Shown one piece after another: positions 1 to 6,551 of a stretch of DNA of 25,446 nt. The notes beneath the pieces are model-generated. The model was not told the DNA's origin. It saw only the letters and a program-made list of their open reading frames with translations, and did no database searches. Source of the DNA: DATMQA01 sp035566895 (lineage in GTDB: Bacteria > Verrucomicrobiota > Verrucomicrobiia > Limisphaerales > UBA8199); assembly GCA_035566895.1 (NCBI GenBank), contig DATMQA010000215.1:1-25446 (forward strand), given 5' to 3'. The translations under genes were made by a program, and so were the position numbers. Position 1 is the stretch's first letter. Each line of letters begins with the position of its first letter.

Positions 1-162
1 CCTCCCGGCCCATGCCATTTCAACAAAGAACAAACACCTCTTGCTATCTTGCGATACCAACCCACGGTTTCACGGTGGTTCTTTCGGTGTTTGGGGGCAC
101 ACCTCCTGCAAAGCCCTTAAATTGTAAAAGCGTTTCAAATCGTCTCGGCGCGCGTATTCGCT

Positions 163-203
163 CCGTGTGGACACACCACACCGGTGGAACGCCATTGCGT
201 TCC
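163..203. repeat. Two adjacent hairpins
   Basis: GTGTGG (165-170) pairs with CCACAC (176-181) around a 5-base loop. Immediately after it, GGAACGC (186-192) pairs perfectly with GCGTTCC (197-203) around the loop CATT. There is no T-tract on either side, so these are not ordinary terminators. Role unknown. Confidence 0.5.
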
Positions 204-310
204 GGCGACCGAATTCGTTTGGCACTCTCAGACATCATCAAGACGTCGCTCTCTTCTCACTCACAGTTCCAATTACCTTTCGCTCTGATTGTTTACCGTC
301 ACAGATCCCG

Positions 311-349
311 ACAACAAAAAACCCTGCTTACTTTGCGGTAAGCAGGGTT
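311..349 (-). terminator. Strong intrinsic terminator (minus strand)
   Basis: A perfect 12-bp inverted repeat, AACCCTGCTTAC (320-331) and GTAAGCAGGGTT (338-349) with a 6-base loop. Read on the minus strand it is followed at once by a run of T (TTTTTTGTTG into 311). This is a textbook Rho-independent terminator for a transcript arriving from higher coordinates. No coding gene lies directly upstream of it on that strand, which suggests that the terminated transcript is a non-coding RNA or a leader. Confidence 0.75.
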
Positions 350-540
350 GGAGAAATCTATTTCGACTCGTTACCTGCTTACCTTTCCATTATCCAAATT
401 CGATTCGGGGGTTCGCCCGCTATACGGTTTGGATAGCCTAAGGTTGAAAACACAACCCTGGCTTAACCGGCTATGACGTGTCGCTTGCGCGACCGACATC
501 GTCGGCCAAATCGAGACTAATATGTTCATGCAAGTCTTCA
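320..540 (-). ncRNA. Candidate structured RNA or attenuator leader
   Basis: Read on the minus strand from about 540 down to 320, the sequence forms consecutive stems: AGACT/AGTCT (537-514), CCGAC/GTCGG (505-493), GTCGC-GCAA-GCGAC with a GNRA tetraloop (493-480), a long stem AGCC+AGGGTTG with CAACCTT+GGCT (463-435), an ATCCAAA/TTTGGAT stem (434-392) enclosing a CGGG/CCCG hairpin (419-406), then the terminator. GGTAAGCAGG (383-374) can also pair perfectly with CCTGCTTACC (346-337), which is the left arm of the terminator, giving a competing antiterminator. The GNRA loop and the T-tract both argue for the minus strand. No known RNA family was recognised and no regulated gene is obvious below 311. 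The 5' end is uncertain. Confidence 0.4.
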
Positions 541-712
541 TCGAACGTGCGTAATTGTTATCACTCATACCTAATCTTGTCTACTTATATTTTTAGGGGT
601 GCGAATATATTGAATTCAAATATCTGGATAAGATGATGTGAGCAGCGGAGAGCCGTCCTGACTTTCTTCGGAAAATCGCGTATTTCCAAGGAAAATTGGG
701 CGTTTTTGGCGT

Positions 713-762
713 CTTCTAAGCAGAGGGTACCGCACCGCGTTCGAGTCGCGGCGGGCGCGCCA
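713..762 (+). tRNA. 3' fragment of tRNA-Arg(TCT), likely attachment site
   Basis: The fragment starts at the anticodon loop CTTCTAA (713-719, anticodon TCT), continues with the 3' anticodon strand GCAGA and has a perfect T-arm, CCGCG-TTCGAGT-CGCGG (735-751). It ends with the acceptor strand CGGGCGC, a discriminator G and an encoded CCA (760-762). The matching 5' half (acceptor, D-arm, TCTGC) is absent: the five bases before the loop, GGCGT, do not pair with GCAGA. Between GCAGA and the T-stem there are ten bases instead of about five, as if CCGCA had been inserted, so this copy would not fold normally. Such 3' partial copies beginning at the anticodon loop are typical attR-type scars left by tRNA-targeting integrases. 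The intact gene should lie left of the window. Confidence 0.7.
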
Positions 763-812
763 CCTTCAAGGGGTACCAGCGGGCTGCGGATTTAATCGGT
801 CGAGGCAAGATT

Positions 813-2096
813 TTATTTGCTGCTCTTCCCGGCCGTCCCCCAAAGCTCTCGGATCGTTTCTTCCGTGTTGGACCCGTCAGGACAGGCATCGCTGCGAGTG
901 TTGGCCCAATACCAGCGCGGGCCATCGGGAGTCCCCGGCGAAATGACGCGGCTGCCGGGCATCTGCAGGTGGCCGTTCGGGTCGGTTTCAGCGACCCACT
1001 TCCAGGCGTAACGCAGCCAATCGTTGCGTTCCTTTTCGGGCAGGAGCGCGAACCAGGTGATTTCGTCCCAGCCCCAGATGAAAGGCGCCCTGCTCGGCTT
1101 GCCGGGATTCCTTCGGCCGAAGTTGTCGAACTCGACCAGATAAGGCAGGTGTTCACAAGACCAACCGCTGGGGCTGATGCCGCCCTTGCTCCTGGTGAAC
1201 ATGGAATCCGCGTACCCGACTTGCAGGACTCCTTGGTACGGGTGGTCGGCGACTTCGACGATCCGCAGGGGAAAGGAATGAAAATCGAAAAGCAGTTTGC
1301 CCTCCTCCACAAAACCGCCAGTCGGGGCATGGGCATCGCACAGCAGGAAATGCCGGCGGGCATACGTCCGGGCGTAGGCTCGAACACGGCCCAGCAGGTC
1401 CCGCCAACCGGCGTGACCCGGATCATTTTTGTCCATCAGGCCAACCTGGCCGAAATGAATAGCCTCGATTCCGACATCGATGTAGCTGGTGACGAGGAAA
1501 TAAAACCACATGCGGGCCTCCAACCGGCTCATGTCGGGGACGGAGCCGTTGCCTCCCCAGTGGTTTACGAAGCGCCCGTCGGGGTAGAGCATGTCCTGGT
1601 AAAGAAAAGTGCGGTTCGTCACGGGTTGCCCGAATTCAACGAGCACCGGCTCCGGAATCGAAATGGTTTCCACGCCCCGGGTGACGATCTCAAACGCCGC
1701 CGCTTGCAGGACCATCTCGGGATCGGCCTGATGAAGCGCGGCGGCGTAAGGCTCCGCGGTCTCCAAAAAGGCTGCCAAGTTTTTCTCCCGGCCCCAAACC
1801 ATGAGCGCGCGCCCCACGAATTTAGCCTTAGTGCTGAGGAGCAATCGCAGGTTATCGCGAGGAGCTTCGCCCCGATTATTTCGCGGTTTGGTCAGATCGT
1901 CATGGAGCAGTTCGGTAAAGGAGATGGAACGGGAAAGATAATTTTCCAGCACCGGCCGGGAGATGGAGGAATCGAATCGAAAATCCTGGGAACTAGCCGG
2001 AAAGAACCAAAGTAAACAGGCGGCGAGCAGGAGGCCGGCTCGATTCGGTCCCGATCTGGCATTCAAAAGGTGTGGCAACATGCTAGGGCTGGTCAC
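813..2096 (-). CDS. Secreted protein of unknown function, coupled to GH71/99-like protein
   Basis: A 427-residue protein with an N-terminal signal peptide (hydrophobic stretch about residues 20-33, likely cleavage after ASS near 36). The rest is soluble and rich in aromatic and acidic residues, including IEAIHFGQ (210-217), WGWDEITWF (341-349) and GWSCEHLPY (311-319). This texture suits a carbohydrate-active fold, possibly a barrel, but I do not recognise the family and no catalytic assignment is possible. The GTG start overlaps the TGA stop of the upstream gene by four bases (GTGA), so the two are probably translated together. An ATG five codons further in (2081) is the alternative start and also precedes the signal peptide. 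A joint role in uptake or breakdown of a glycan is inferred from this coupling only. Confidence 0.8.
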   Translation of the reverse strand: MTSPSMLPHLLNARSGPNRAGLLLAACLLWFFPASSQDFRFDSSISRPVLENYLSRSISFTELLHDDLTKPRNNRGEAPRDNLRLLLSTKAKFVGRALMVWGREKNLAAFLETAEPYAAALHQADPEMVLQAAAFEIVTRGVETISIPEPVLVEFGQPVTNRTFLYQDMLYPDGRFVNHWGGNGSVPDMSRLEARMWFYFLVTSYIDVGIEAIHFGQVGLMDKNDPGHAGWRDLLGRVRAYARTYARRHFLLCDAHAPTGGFVEEGKLLFDFHSFPLRIVEVADHPYQGVLQVGYADSMFTRSKGGISPSGWSCEHLPYLVEFDNFGRRNPGKPSRAPFIWGWDEITWFALLPEKERNDWLRYAWKWVAETDPNGHLQMPGSRVISPGTPDGPRWYWANTRSDACPDGSNTEETIRELWGTAGKSSK

Positions 2097-3454
2097 TCTT
2101 TAGGAAGCGGCAGTCGCTCCGGAATCTTCACCGACCAGGGAATCTCGCCGCGGAGCATTTGGGTCGCCGCCCCGGTCAGCTTCAAATACCAATCCGAAGG
2201 CAATCCCTCATAGGTCACAAAGTATTTCCCCACCGGCATGGTGTTAGCCACTTTGTAGATGGCCGTGCCTTCGTCCACTTCGTCGAACATTCCCACGAAC
2301 ACAGTGTGAACTCCCAGCTCTTTGAAAGTAGCGAATTGTCGCCAATAGAACTCCCCCTTGCGCCGGGCGATCGTGGTCGTGCCGGGTGGCCTTTGGCGCA
2401 GGTTATCCCAGGAGAAACCTGGAAACGCCGTCGGCATGTAGCCGATGCCTGCTCCTTTTAGCTCGGCCAAGTCGCCTTCCCAAACATCTTTACGAAGGCG
2501 CGCCATGGAGGCCTCATCGCGATAGCGGCCGGCGTCCCACGGACTGATGGAATCGAACATGCGGTAAACCTTCGGCCAGCCGGCATTTGTGCGCGACTCG
2601 CCGACGAGCGTCCGCCAGTGAGGATCAATTCCGCCGATCAGATAGACGCCGCCATACTGCGGGTCGTGTTTGAAAAAGTTGATCAGTTCCTCACCTTGTT
2701 CGGGTGACCAAGGGCGGTCTTTGAACCCCAGTCCCCAAAGCAACACCACGGGCTTCTTCTGGTGATGCAGATAACGCGAATCTTCGCGGATTTTTACCTG
2801 GTCGCAAAGGAACTTCCAATCGTTCATCACCATGGCCGTCGTCGCATTTCGTCCGGTCGAAAGGTCGAGCATCATCGCCCAGACCCGCCCCTCGCGATGG
2901 CATCCCTCGCGCACGTTGGCCAGGACCTGGTTGACGTGGCGGGAGCGAGTCGGGCTGTTCGCCTCTCCGATGAAACGGCTCAGGAAGACGCCGTCGATTC
3001 CGTATTGCCGCATCCATTTCGTGTGCAGCAACACCGGTCCCTTGCGAAAGGCGCTGTAGAGGCGGGCGGGCGAACCGTCGGGCATCTTAAGTCCGGGAAC
3101 TTCACACAAATCCTTTGGGTCGTATTCTGAAGTGTCCGGCCACAGATCAATGGTAAACCGGCCGCCGTTCAGCCGGTCCAGACCCTGTCCCCAATGGGTG
3201 AAACCGAAGCCGCTTCCGTCGGCGGGAGTATTGAACCATCCTTGATAGCCGCAGAGAACCTTACCTTCGAGCGTCGTGGCGTCGACGTCGGCGCGCGTCG
3301 GACCGGTGTAGGGTCGCAGCCAAGGCTCGCTCGCCATTTCAGGTTCAGGCGTTGCGGCGGTCAGGATGCGGGGCGCTGCGGTGAGCAGCACACCGCTGGT
3401 GAACAGGCCGAGCGCCAGGCGAACCGGATTCAATCCCTGCTGATTCAATTTCAT
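2093..3454 (-). CDS. Secreted glycoside hydrolase family 71/99-like protein
   Basis: A 453-residue protein with an N-terminal export signal (hydrophobic core about residues 12-34). The mature part matches the GH71/GH99-like TIM-barrel group, often labelled xylosidase/arabinosidase: VLCGYQGWFNTPADG (67-80), THWG (86-89), DLWPDTSEYD (103-112), a W-rich core (WAMMLDLSTG, 192-201) and a late FDEVDEGTAIYK (390-401) whose acidic residues are candidates for catalysis. GH99 enzymes act on alpha-mannosides and GH71 on alpha-1,3-glucan. The substrate here cannot be read from sequence. An AGGAAAG ribosome site lies just upstream of the ATG. It is the first gene of a two-gene unit with the unknown secreted protein at 813-2096. 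Neighbouring oxidoreductase and rhamnosidase genes support a glycan-degrading locus. Confidence 0.85.
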   Translation of the reverse strand: MKLNQQGLNPVRLALGLFTSGVLLTAAPRILTAATPEPEMASEPWLRPYTGPTRADVDATTLEGKVLCGYQGWFNTPADGSGFGFTHWGQGLDRLNGGRFTIDLWPDTSEYDPKDLCEVPGLKMPDGSPARLYSAFRKGPVLLHTKWMRQYGIDGVFLSRFIGEANSPTRSRHVNQVLANVREGCHREGRVWAMMLDLSTGRNATTAMVMNDWKFLCDQVKIREDSRYLHHQKKPVVLLWGLGFKDRPWSPEQGEELINFFKHDPQYGGVYLIGGIDPHWRTLVGESRTNAGWPKVYRMFDSISPWDAGRYRDEASMARLRKDVWEGDLAELKGAGIGYMPTAFPGFSWDNLRQRPPGTTTIARRKGEFYWRQFATFKELGVHTVFVGMFDEVDEGTAIYKVANTMPVGKYFVTYEGLPSDWYLKLTGAATQMLRGEIPWSVKIPERLPLPKE

Positions 3455-3542
3455 TTAGCTTTCCTGACGATGAAGACCAACCGCGCACCGCTGCTCCGTC
3501 GGTGCGAGCGGAGCGCGCCCATCGCCAAGGCTTGATGATGAC

Positions 3543-4142
3543 TCATTGCTCCTTGGCCTGCAACAATTCGGCGAGACTTACGCGCAGTTGTTGACGAGCC
3601 CGGTAGATTCGCGTTTCCACGGCTTTGACGGAGCATTTGAAGAGCACGGCAATTTCCGCCTGCGACATTTCCTGGTAGACCGCGAGGATGAGCGGTTGCC
3701 GCAATTCATCAGGCAGCGCGGCGACGGCTTTGCGGACGAGGCCGGCCCGTTCTTCGGTCTCGGCCTGCGCATCGGGAGCCGGGTCGAAAGCCGGCAGGTT
3801 ATCCGCCAGGCTGCCTTCGGTTTGCTCGTTTTCGGCTTCGAGGGAGACTTGCGGGTGGCGCGAGCGCCAGCGATAGCGATCTTTAACCAGGTTACTCGCG
3901 ATCGCATATAACCAGGTTGAAAATTTCTGGCCGGAGTCGAATTTTGCGCGGTTTTGGTAAACCCTCACAAAAGCTTCCTGCGCGAGGTCGGCGGCATCAT
4001 CTTCGTTCTGCAAACACCGAACCAGGTAGTGGAAGAGCTTCTCCGCGTGCCGTGCCATCAAGTCGTTGAGGGCAGCGCCGTGGCCGCCGGCCAGCCACGC
4101 CATGTCCCGGGCGTCCTGCTCATCGGCGGTGAGGGGGTTCAT
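3543..4142 (-). CDS. ECF-family RNA polymerase sigma factor
   Basis: A 199-residue sigma-70-family protein of extracytoplasmic-function size. Region 2 spans roughly residues 25-95, with the core-binding DAADLAQEAFVRVYQ (49-63) and the DNA-melting FSTWLYAIASNLVKDRYR. A linker of about 40 acidic residues precedes region 4 (about 137-192), with its helix-turn-helix MSQAEIAVLFKCSVKAVETRIYRARQ. It directs transcription of an envelope-related regulon. It lies ten bases downstream of the Spy/CpxP-like gene and is the last member of a three-gene unit beginning at 5003, whereas sigma genes usually come first. The two upstream products probably control it: one resembles an anti-sigma factor, the other a periplasmic sensor. 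Target promoters cannot be deduced here. Confidence 0.92.
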   Translation of the reverse strand: MNPLTADEQDARDMAWLAGGHGAALNDLMARHAEKLFHYLVRCLQNEDDAADLAQEAFVRVYQNRAKFDSGQKFSTWLYAIASNLVKDRYRWRSRHPQVSLEAENEQTEGSLADNLPAFDPAPDAQAETEERAGLVRKAVAALPDELRQPLILAVYQEMSQAEIAVLFKCSVKAVETRIYRARQQLRVSLAELLQAKEQ

Positions 4143-4152
4143 CGGAGCCGGG

Positions 4153-4656
4153 TCACATGTGGTGGTGGCCAGCCATGTGACCCTCCGCGTCCATGAGATG
4201 ATGGTTCTCCATTTCGTGGCCGCGCAGGAAGGTCTGCTGCTCGACCCACGCCAGATAACGCCGGCCCTGCTCCGGGGGCATGGTGCGGCTGACGGCTAAA
4301 AAATGTTTCATCATTTCGGCTTCGCAGTCCGCGCGCATTTTCGCCCGCTCCGCCAGCAGATTTTGAATTTCGGGGGTCAGGTCGGTGGCCTGCGTGAACA
4401 AGTCTCGAAGCTTGGCGTTCTCCTCCTGAATTCGTTGGCAGCGGGCCGCGCATTGGGGAAGGTAAGCGTCGTGCAACTGGGATACGCGCGCGAATTCCTG
4501 GTCGCTAAGATGGAATTGCTGTTTCAGCCACGCGAGCTCCGGCTTGGGCTGCTGCATCATTCCGCGGCACGAGGTAGTGCCCAAATAATAAAAGGAGGCG
4601 AACCCTGCGGTGGCCACCACGAGGCCCAGCACTAGAATCAGCAGGCCTTTCTTCAT
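4153..4656 (-). CDS. Periplasmic Spy/CpxP-like heavy-metal sensor protein
   Basis: A 167-residue protein with one N-terminal membrane segment (about residues 4-25), acting as an anchor or signal, followed by a mainly helical periplasmic domain. LAWLKQQFHLSDQEF, LHDAYLPQCAARC (61-73, with C69 and C73) and a second Leu/Glu-rich helix match the Heavy-metal_resist (Spy/CpxP-like) family. The C-terminus is rich in histidine and methionine (HEMENHHLM, then GHHHM), which suggests binding of copper, zinc or nickel. The start codon overlaps the stop of the upstream gene (ATGA), and the sigma factor follows after ten bases. A role in sensing metal or misfolded protein and passing this on to the sigma factor is inferred from family and context. 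Confidence 0.82.
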   Translation of the reverse strand: MKKGLLILVLGLVVATAGFASFYYLGTTSCRGMMQQPKPELAWLKQQFHLSDQEFARVSQLHDAYLPQCAARCQRIQEENAKLRDLFTQATDLTPEIQNLLAERAKMRADCEAEMMKHFLAVSRTMPPEQGRRYLAWVEQQTFLRGHEMENHHLMDAEGHMAGHHHM

Positions 4657-5003
4657 CGGCCCGGTGCGGTGGGCTGGTAAGGGTCAACCGACTGGAGATA
4701 GCGCGACTGGAGGGACGCCTCCAACCGGCTGTTGTGCTGTTGTGCTGCCCATGAACCGGCGGCGACGCCAACCGCCAGCAACACAGCCATGTAGGCCGAA
4801 GCGAGTTTGGGACGGGCGAGGGAGCCTTGGAGCGCCAGAAGGGTCGAGCGCCAGAGGGTCAAGAGGGGGGGCCGGGTTTCCGCTTGGGTGAGCCGCTGCC
4901 AGACTAGCTCCTGAAAACGGGGTGGGAGGGGGGCATCGACGACCCACTCACGCAGAACCTCTTGCAGAGCGGCGTCGTTTTCCGGTTCTTGATTCGGTTT
5001 CAT
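4653..5003 (-). CDS. Small single-pass membrane protein, putative anti-sigma factor
   Basis: A 116-residue protein with a hydrophilic cytoplasmic N-terminus (about 1-62) carrying a PPRFQELVWQRL helix, one transmembrane segment at about residues 68-86 and a short outer tail ending in RYLQSVDPYQ. This layout and its place beside an ECF sigma gene and a Spy-like gene are those of membrane anti-sigma proteins seen in related bacteria. There is no zinc-finger motif, so the assignment rests on context. It is the first gene of the unit: its TGA overlaps the ATG of the Spy-like gene. Upstream, 5004-5145 should hold the promoter, but I see no convincing -35/-10 pair. Confidence 0.65.
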   Translation of the reverse strand: MKPNQEPENDAALQEVLREWVVDAPLPPRFQELVWQRLTQAETRPPLLTLWRSTLLALQGSLARPKLASAYMAVLLAVGVAAGSWAAQQHNSRLEASLQSRYLQSVDPYQPTAPGR

Positions 5004-5100
5004 ACGGCCAAGGCAATTCGAGATTATCAGGTCTCACGACCGGGGACAATCACCCCGTCGTTAACTACCCCTTAATACGCCGCAGGCCGCACAATCCCTC

Positions 5101-5137
5101 ACCGCAGAAACCACGAATGCACACTAATGAACAGGAA
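5101..5137. repeat. Intergenic repeat-like tract, CACGAATG/CACTAATG units
   Basis: The sequence CCACGAATGCACACTAATG (5111-5129) consists of two near-identical units ten to eleven bases apart, preceded by a related ACCGCAGAAA. Short tandem motifs of this kind occur as dispersed intergenic filler in Verrucomicrobiota-like genomes. Only one tract is present in this window, so the repeat status is an inference. Confidence 0.35.
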
Positions 5138-5145
5138 TATCAGGC

Positions 5146-6471
5146 TCACGCCAGCTTCCATGGCTCGCGATAATCGCGGTCCAACCATCTTGGGTCGCCG
5201 GTGCCGTCTGTGAATTGCTCCTTAGCCGGGTCCCACTTCAGCGTTTTGCCGTAGAAATAGGCCAGGTTGATGAGGTTACACGCGCCAGCGCTGCGCGCCC
5301 CGATTTCGACATCACAAATGGGCGGCTTGCGCGAGCGCATGCTCTTGAGCCAGTCGCCGAGATGGTCGTAGCTGTAGTAAAGCCGGACGGCGTTGGCCGG
5401 CAGAAACTCCTTCAGCATCGGGTCGCAATCGCCAACGTCTTTGGCCTTCTGCTCCTCGCCAATCCAGAGCTCGAACTTGCCGCGATTGACATAAATCTTC
5501 CCCTTGTCCCCGTAGAACATCGCGCCGTTGCCGGGTTTGTGGGTAATTTCGACGCCGTTCGCGTAGCGCAACCGGACGCCACTTTGCGCGCCAGCTTTTG
5601 CGGGCGGAATGATTTCCACCGGACCGGTGTCGTCGAAGCCCAAGCCCCAATGAGCGATATCCAGGTGGTGCGCGCCCCAGTCGCAAACGCCGCCGCCGCC
5701 GTACTCGCGGTAATTGCGCCAGTTGGGGAAATGCTTGTGAACGCCGCGCGGGCTAAGGACGGAGTTGTAAGGCCGCTTCGGGGCGGGGCCCAGCCAGAGG
5801 TCCCAGTTCAGACCGGGTTCATCAGGCTCGGCGGGGAGGTCGCACGGCACCGGCGGGCCGCCGACCATGACGTCCACCTTCGTGACTTTGCCGATGGCGC
5901 CGTTGCGCACCAACTCGCATGCGGCGCGGAATTCGCGCGAAGAGCGCTGCATGCTGCCGACCTGGAACACGCGGTTATTCTCGCGGACAGCCTTCACCAT
6001 CGCGCGCCCCTCGAGGATAGTATGGTTCATCGGCTTTTCGCAGTAGATGTCCTTACCGGAGCGGGCGGCGGCGATCGCGGTCAGCGCGTGCCAATGGTCG
6101 GGGGTGGCAATGACCACCCCATCAATATCCTTGCGGGCGATCAGTTCGCGGAAATCGCTATAGGCGGCGCACTCTTTGTAATCGGTTTTCGCCGCCTGCC
6201 CGGCATAGAAAGTCTCGACGATTTTTTTGGCGGCTTCGCGCCGGGTGGTATCGACATCGCACACGGCCAGCACGCGGGTCTGGTTGTGGCGCAGGAAACC
6301 ACCGAGGAGCCCGCGGTTCTGAGTGCCCATGCCGATAAAGCCCAGCGCGAGCTGGTTGTTGGGCGAGGTGTCTGCCGACCAAATCCGGGAGGGGAGGAAC
6401 AAAGGAGCGATGCCAGCCAGCGCGGCCCGTTTGAGAAAACTGCGGCGAGTGAAGGAAAGGGTTGATTTCAT
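5146..6471 (-). CDS. Tat-exported Gfo/Idh/MocA-family oxidoreductase
   Basis: A 441-residue NAD(P)-dependent sugar dehydrogenase-like protein. The N-terminus has a twin-arginine signal, FTRRSFLKRAALAG (7-20), so the folded enzyme is exported with its cofactor. The Rossmann motif GFIGMGTQNRG lies at 44-54. Strand ends CDVD (71-74) and ATPDHWH (122-128) and the catalytic-lysine motif CEKPMNH (144-150) are all present, followed by the beta-sheet domain with CDWGAHHLDIAHWG (263-276). The substrate is probably a sugar or sugar acid freed by neighbouring glycosidases. I start at the ATG at 6471: it opens directly into the Tat signal, and an upstream TTG adds only two residues. It lies 80 bases downstream of the rhamnosidase on the same strand, so co-transcription is likely. 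Confidence 0.9.
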   Translation of the reverse strand: MKSTLSFTRRSFLKRAALAGIAPLFLPSRIWSADTSPNNQLALGFIGMGTQNRGLLGGFLRHNQTRVLAVCDVDTTRREAAKKIVETFYAGQAAKTDYKECAAYSDFRELIARKDIDGVVIATPDHWHALTAIAAARSGKDIYCEKPMNHTILEGRAMVKAVRENNRVFQVGSMQRSSREFRAACELVRNGAIGKVTKVDVMVGGPPVPCDLPAEPDEPGLNWDLWLGPAPKRPYNSVLSPRGVHKHFPNWRNYREYGGGGVCDWGAHHLDIAHWGLGFDDTGPVEIIPPAKAGAQSGVRLRYANGVEITHKPGNGAMFYGDKGKIYVNRGKFELWIGEEQKAKDVGDCDPMLKEFLPANAVRLYYSYDHLGDWLKSMRSRKPPICDVEIGARSAGACNLINLAYFYGKTLKWDPAKEQFTDGTGDPRWLDRDYREPWKLA

Positions 6472-6551
6472 AAGCAATTTGGTTGCGCGAAACTATCGCG
6501 GGGAGATTCTCGCTGTTTGAGCCAACAGGCAAGCAAAACCGCATTTTCACG

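Larger units (their letters stand above)
1..712. other. Gene-poor, AT-richer segment: putative end of an integrative element
   Basis: No open reading frame here looks like a real protein: the candidates are short, lack a Shine-Dalgarno sequence and have no recognisable motif. Base composition is visibly more AT-rich than the rest of the window. The segment stops at a 3' fragment of a tRNA gene (713-762), the usual footprint of tyrosine-recombinase integration, so it is probably the tRNA-distal end of an island that extends left of the window. It contains several hairpins and a strong minus-strand terminator, listed separately. A direct repeat GGAAAAT at 670-676 and 690-696, with an inverted TTTCC between, sits just beside the junction and could be recombinase binding sequence. 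That last point is inference. Confidence 0.5.

Noticed and set aside
371..568. 65-residue minus-strand frame beginning MSDNNYARS, and the idea of a tmRNA tag (DNNYA)
   Set aside because: The frame has no well-placed ribosome site and runs through the RNA stems. A tmRNA tag would need an ALAA-type end with a stop and a tRNA-like 5'/3' domain, which are absent.
500..712. Group I intron in tRNA-Arg (GAGACTAA near 513 resembles a core element, and tRNA-Arg can host introns)
   Set aside because: The 5' half of the tRNA is nowhere in 1-712, and the P7 partner and other core elements are not convincing.
969..2015. 348-codon plus-strand frame
   Set aside because: Antisense to the secreted unknown protein, whose signal peptide and coupling to its neighbour mark it as the real gene. 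Translation has no motif.
5215..6465. 416-codon plus-strand frame
   Set aside because: Antisense shadow of the Gfo/Idh/MocA oxidoreductase in GC-rich DNA.
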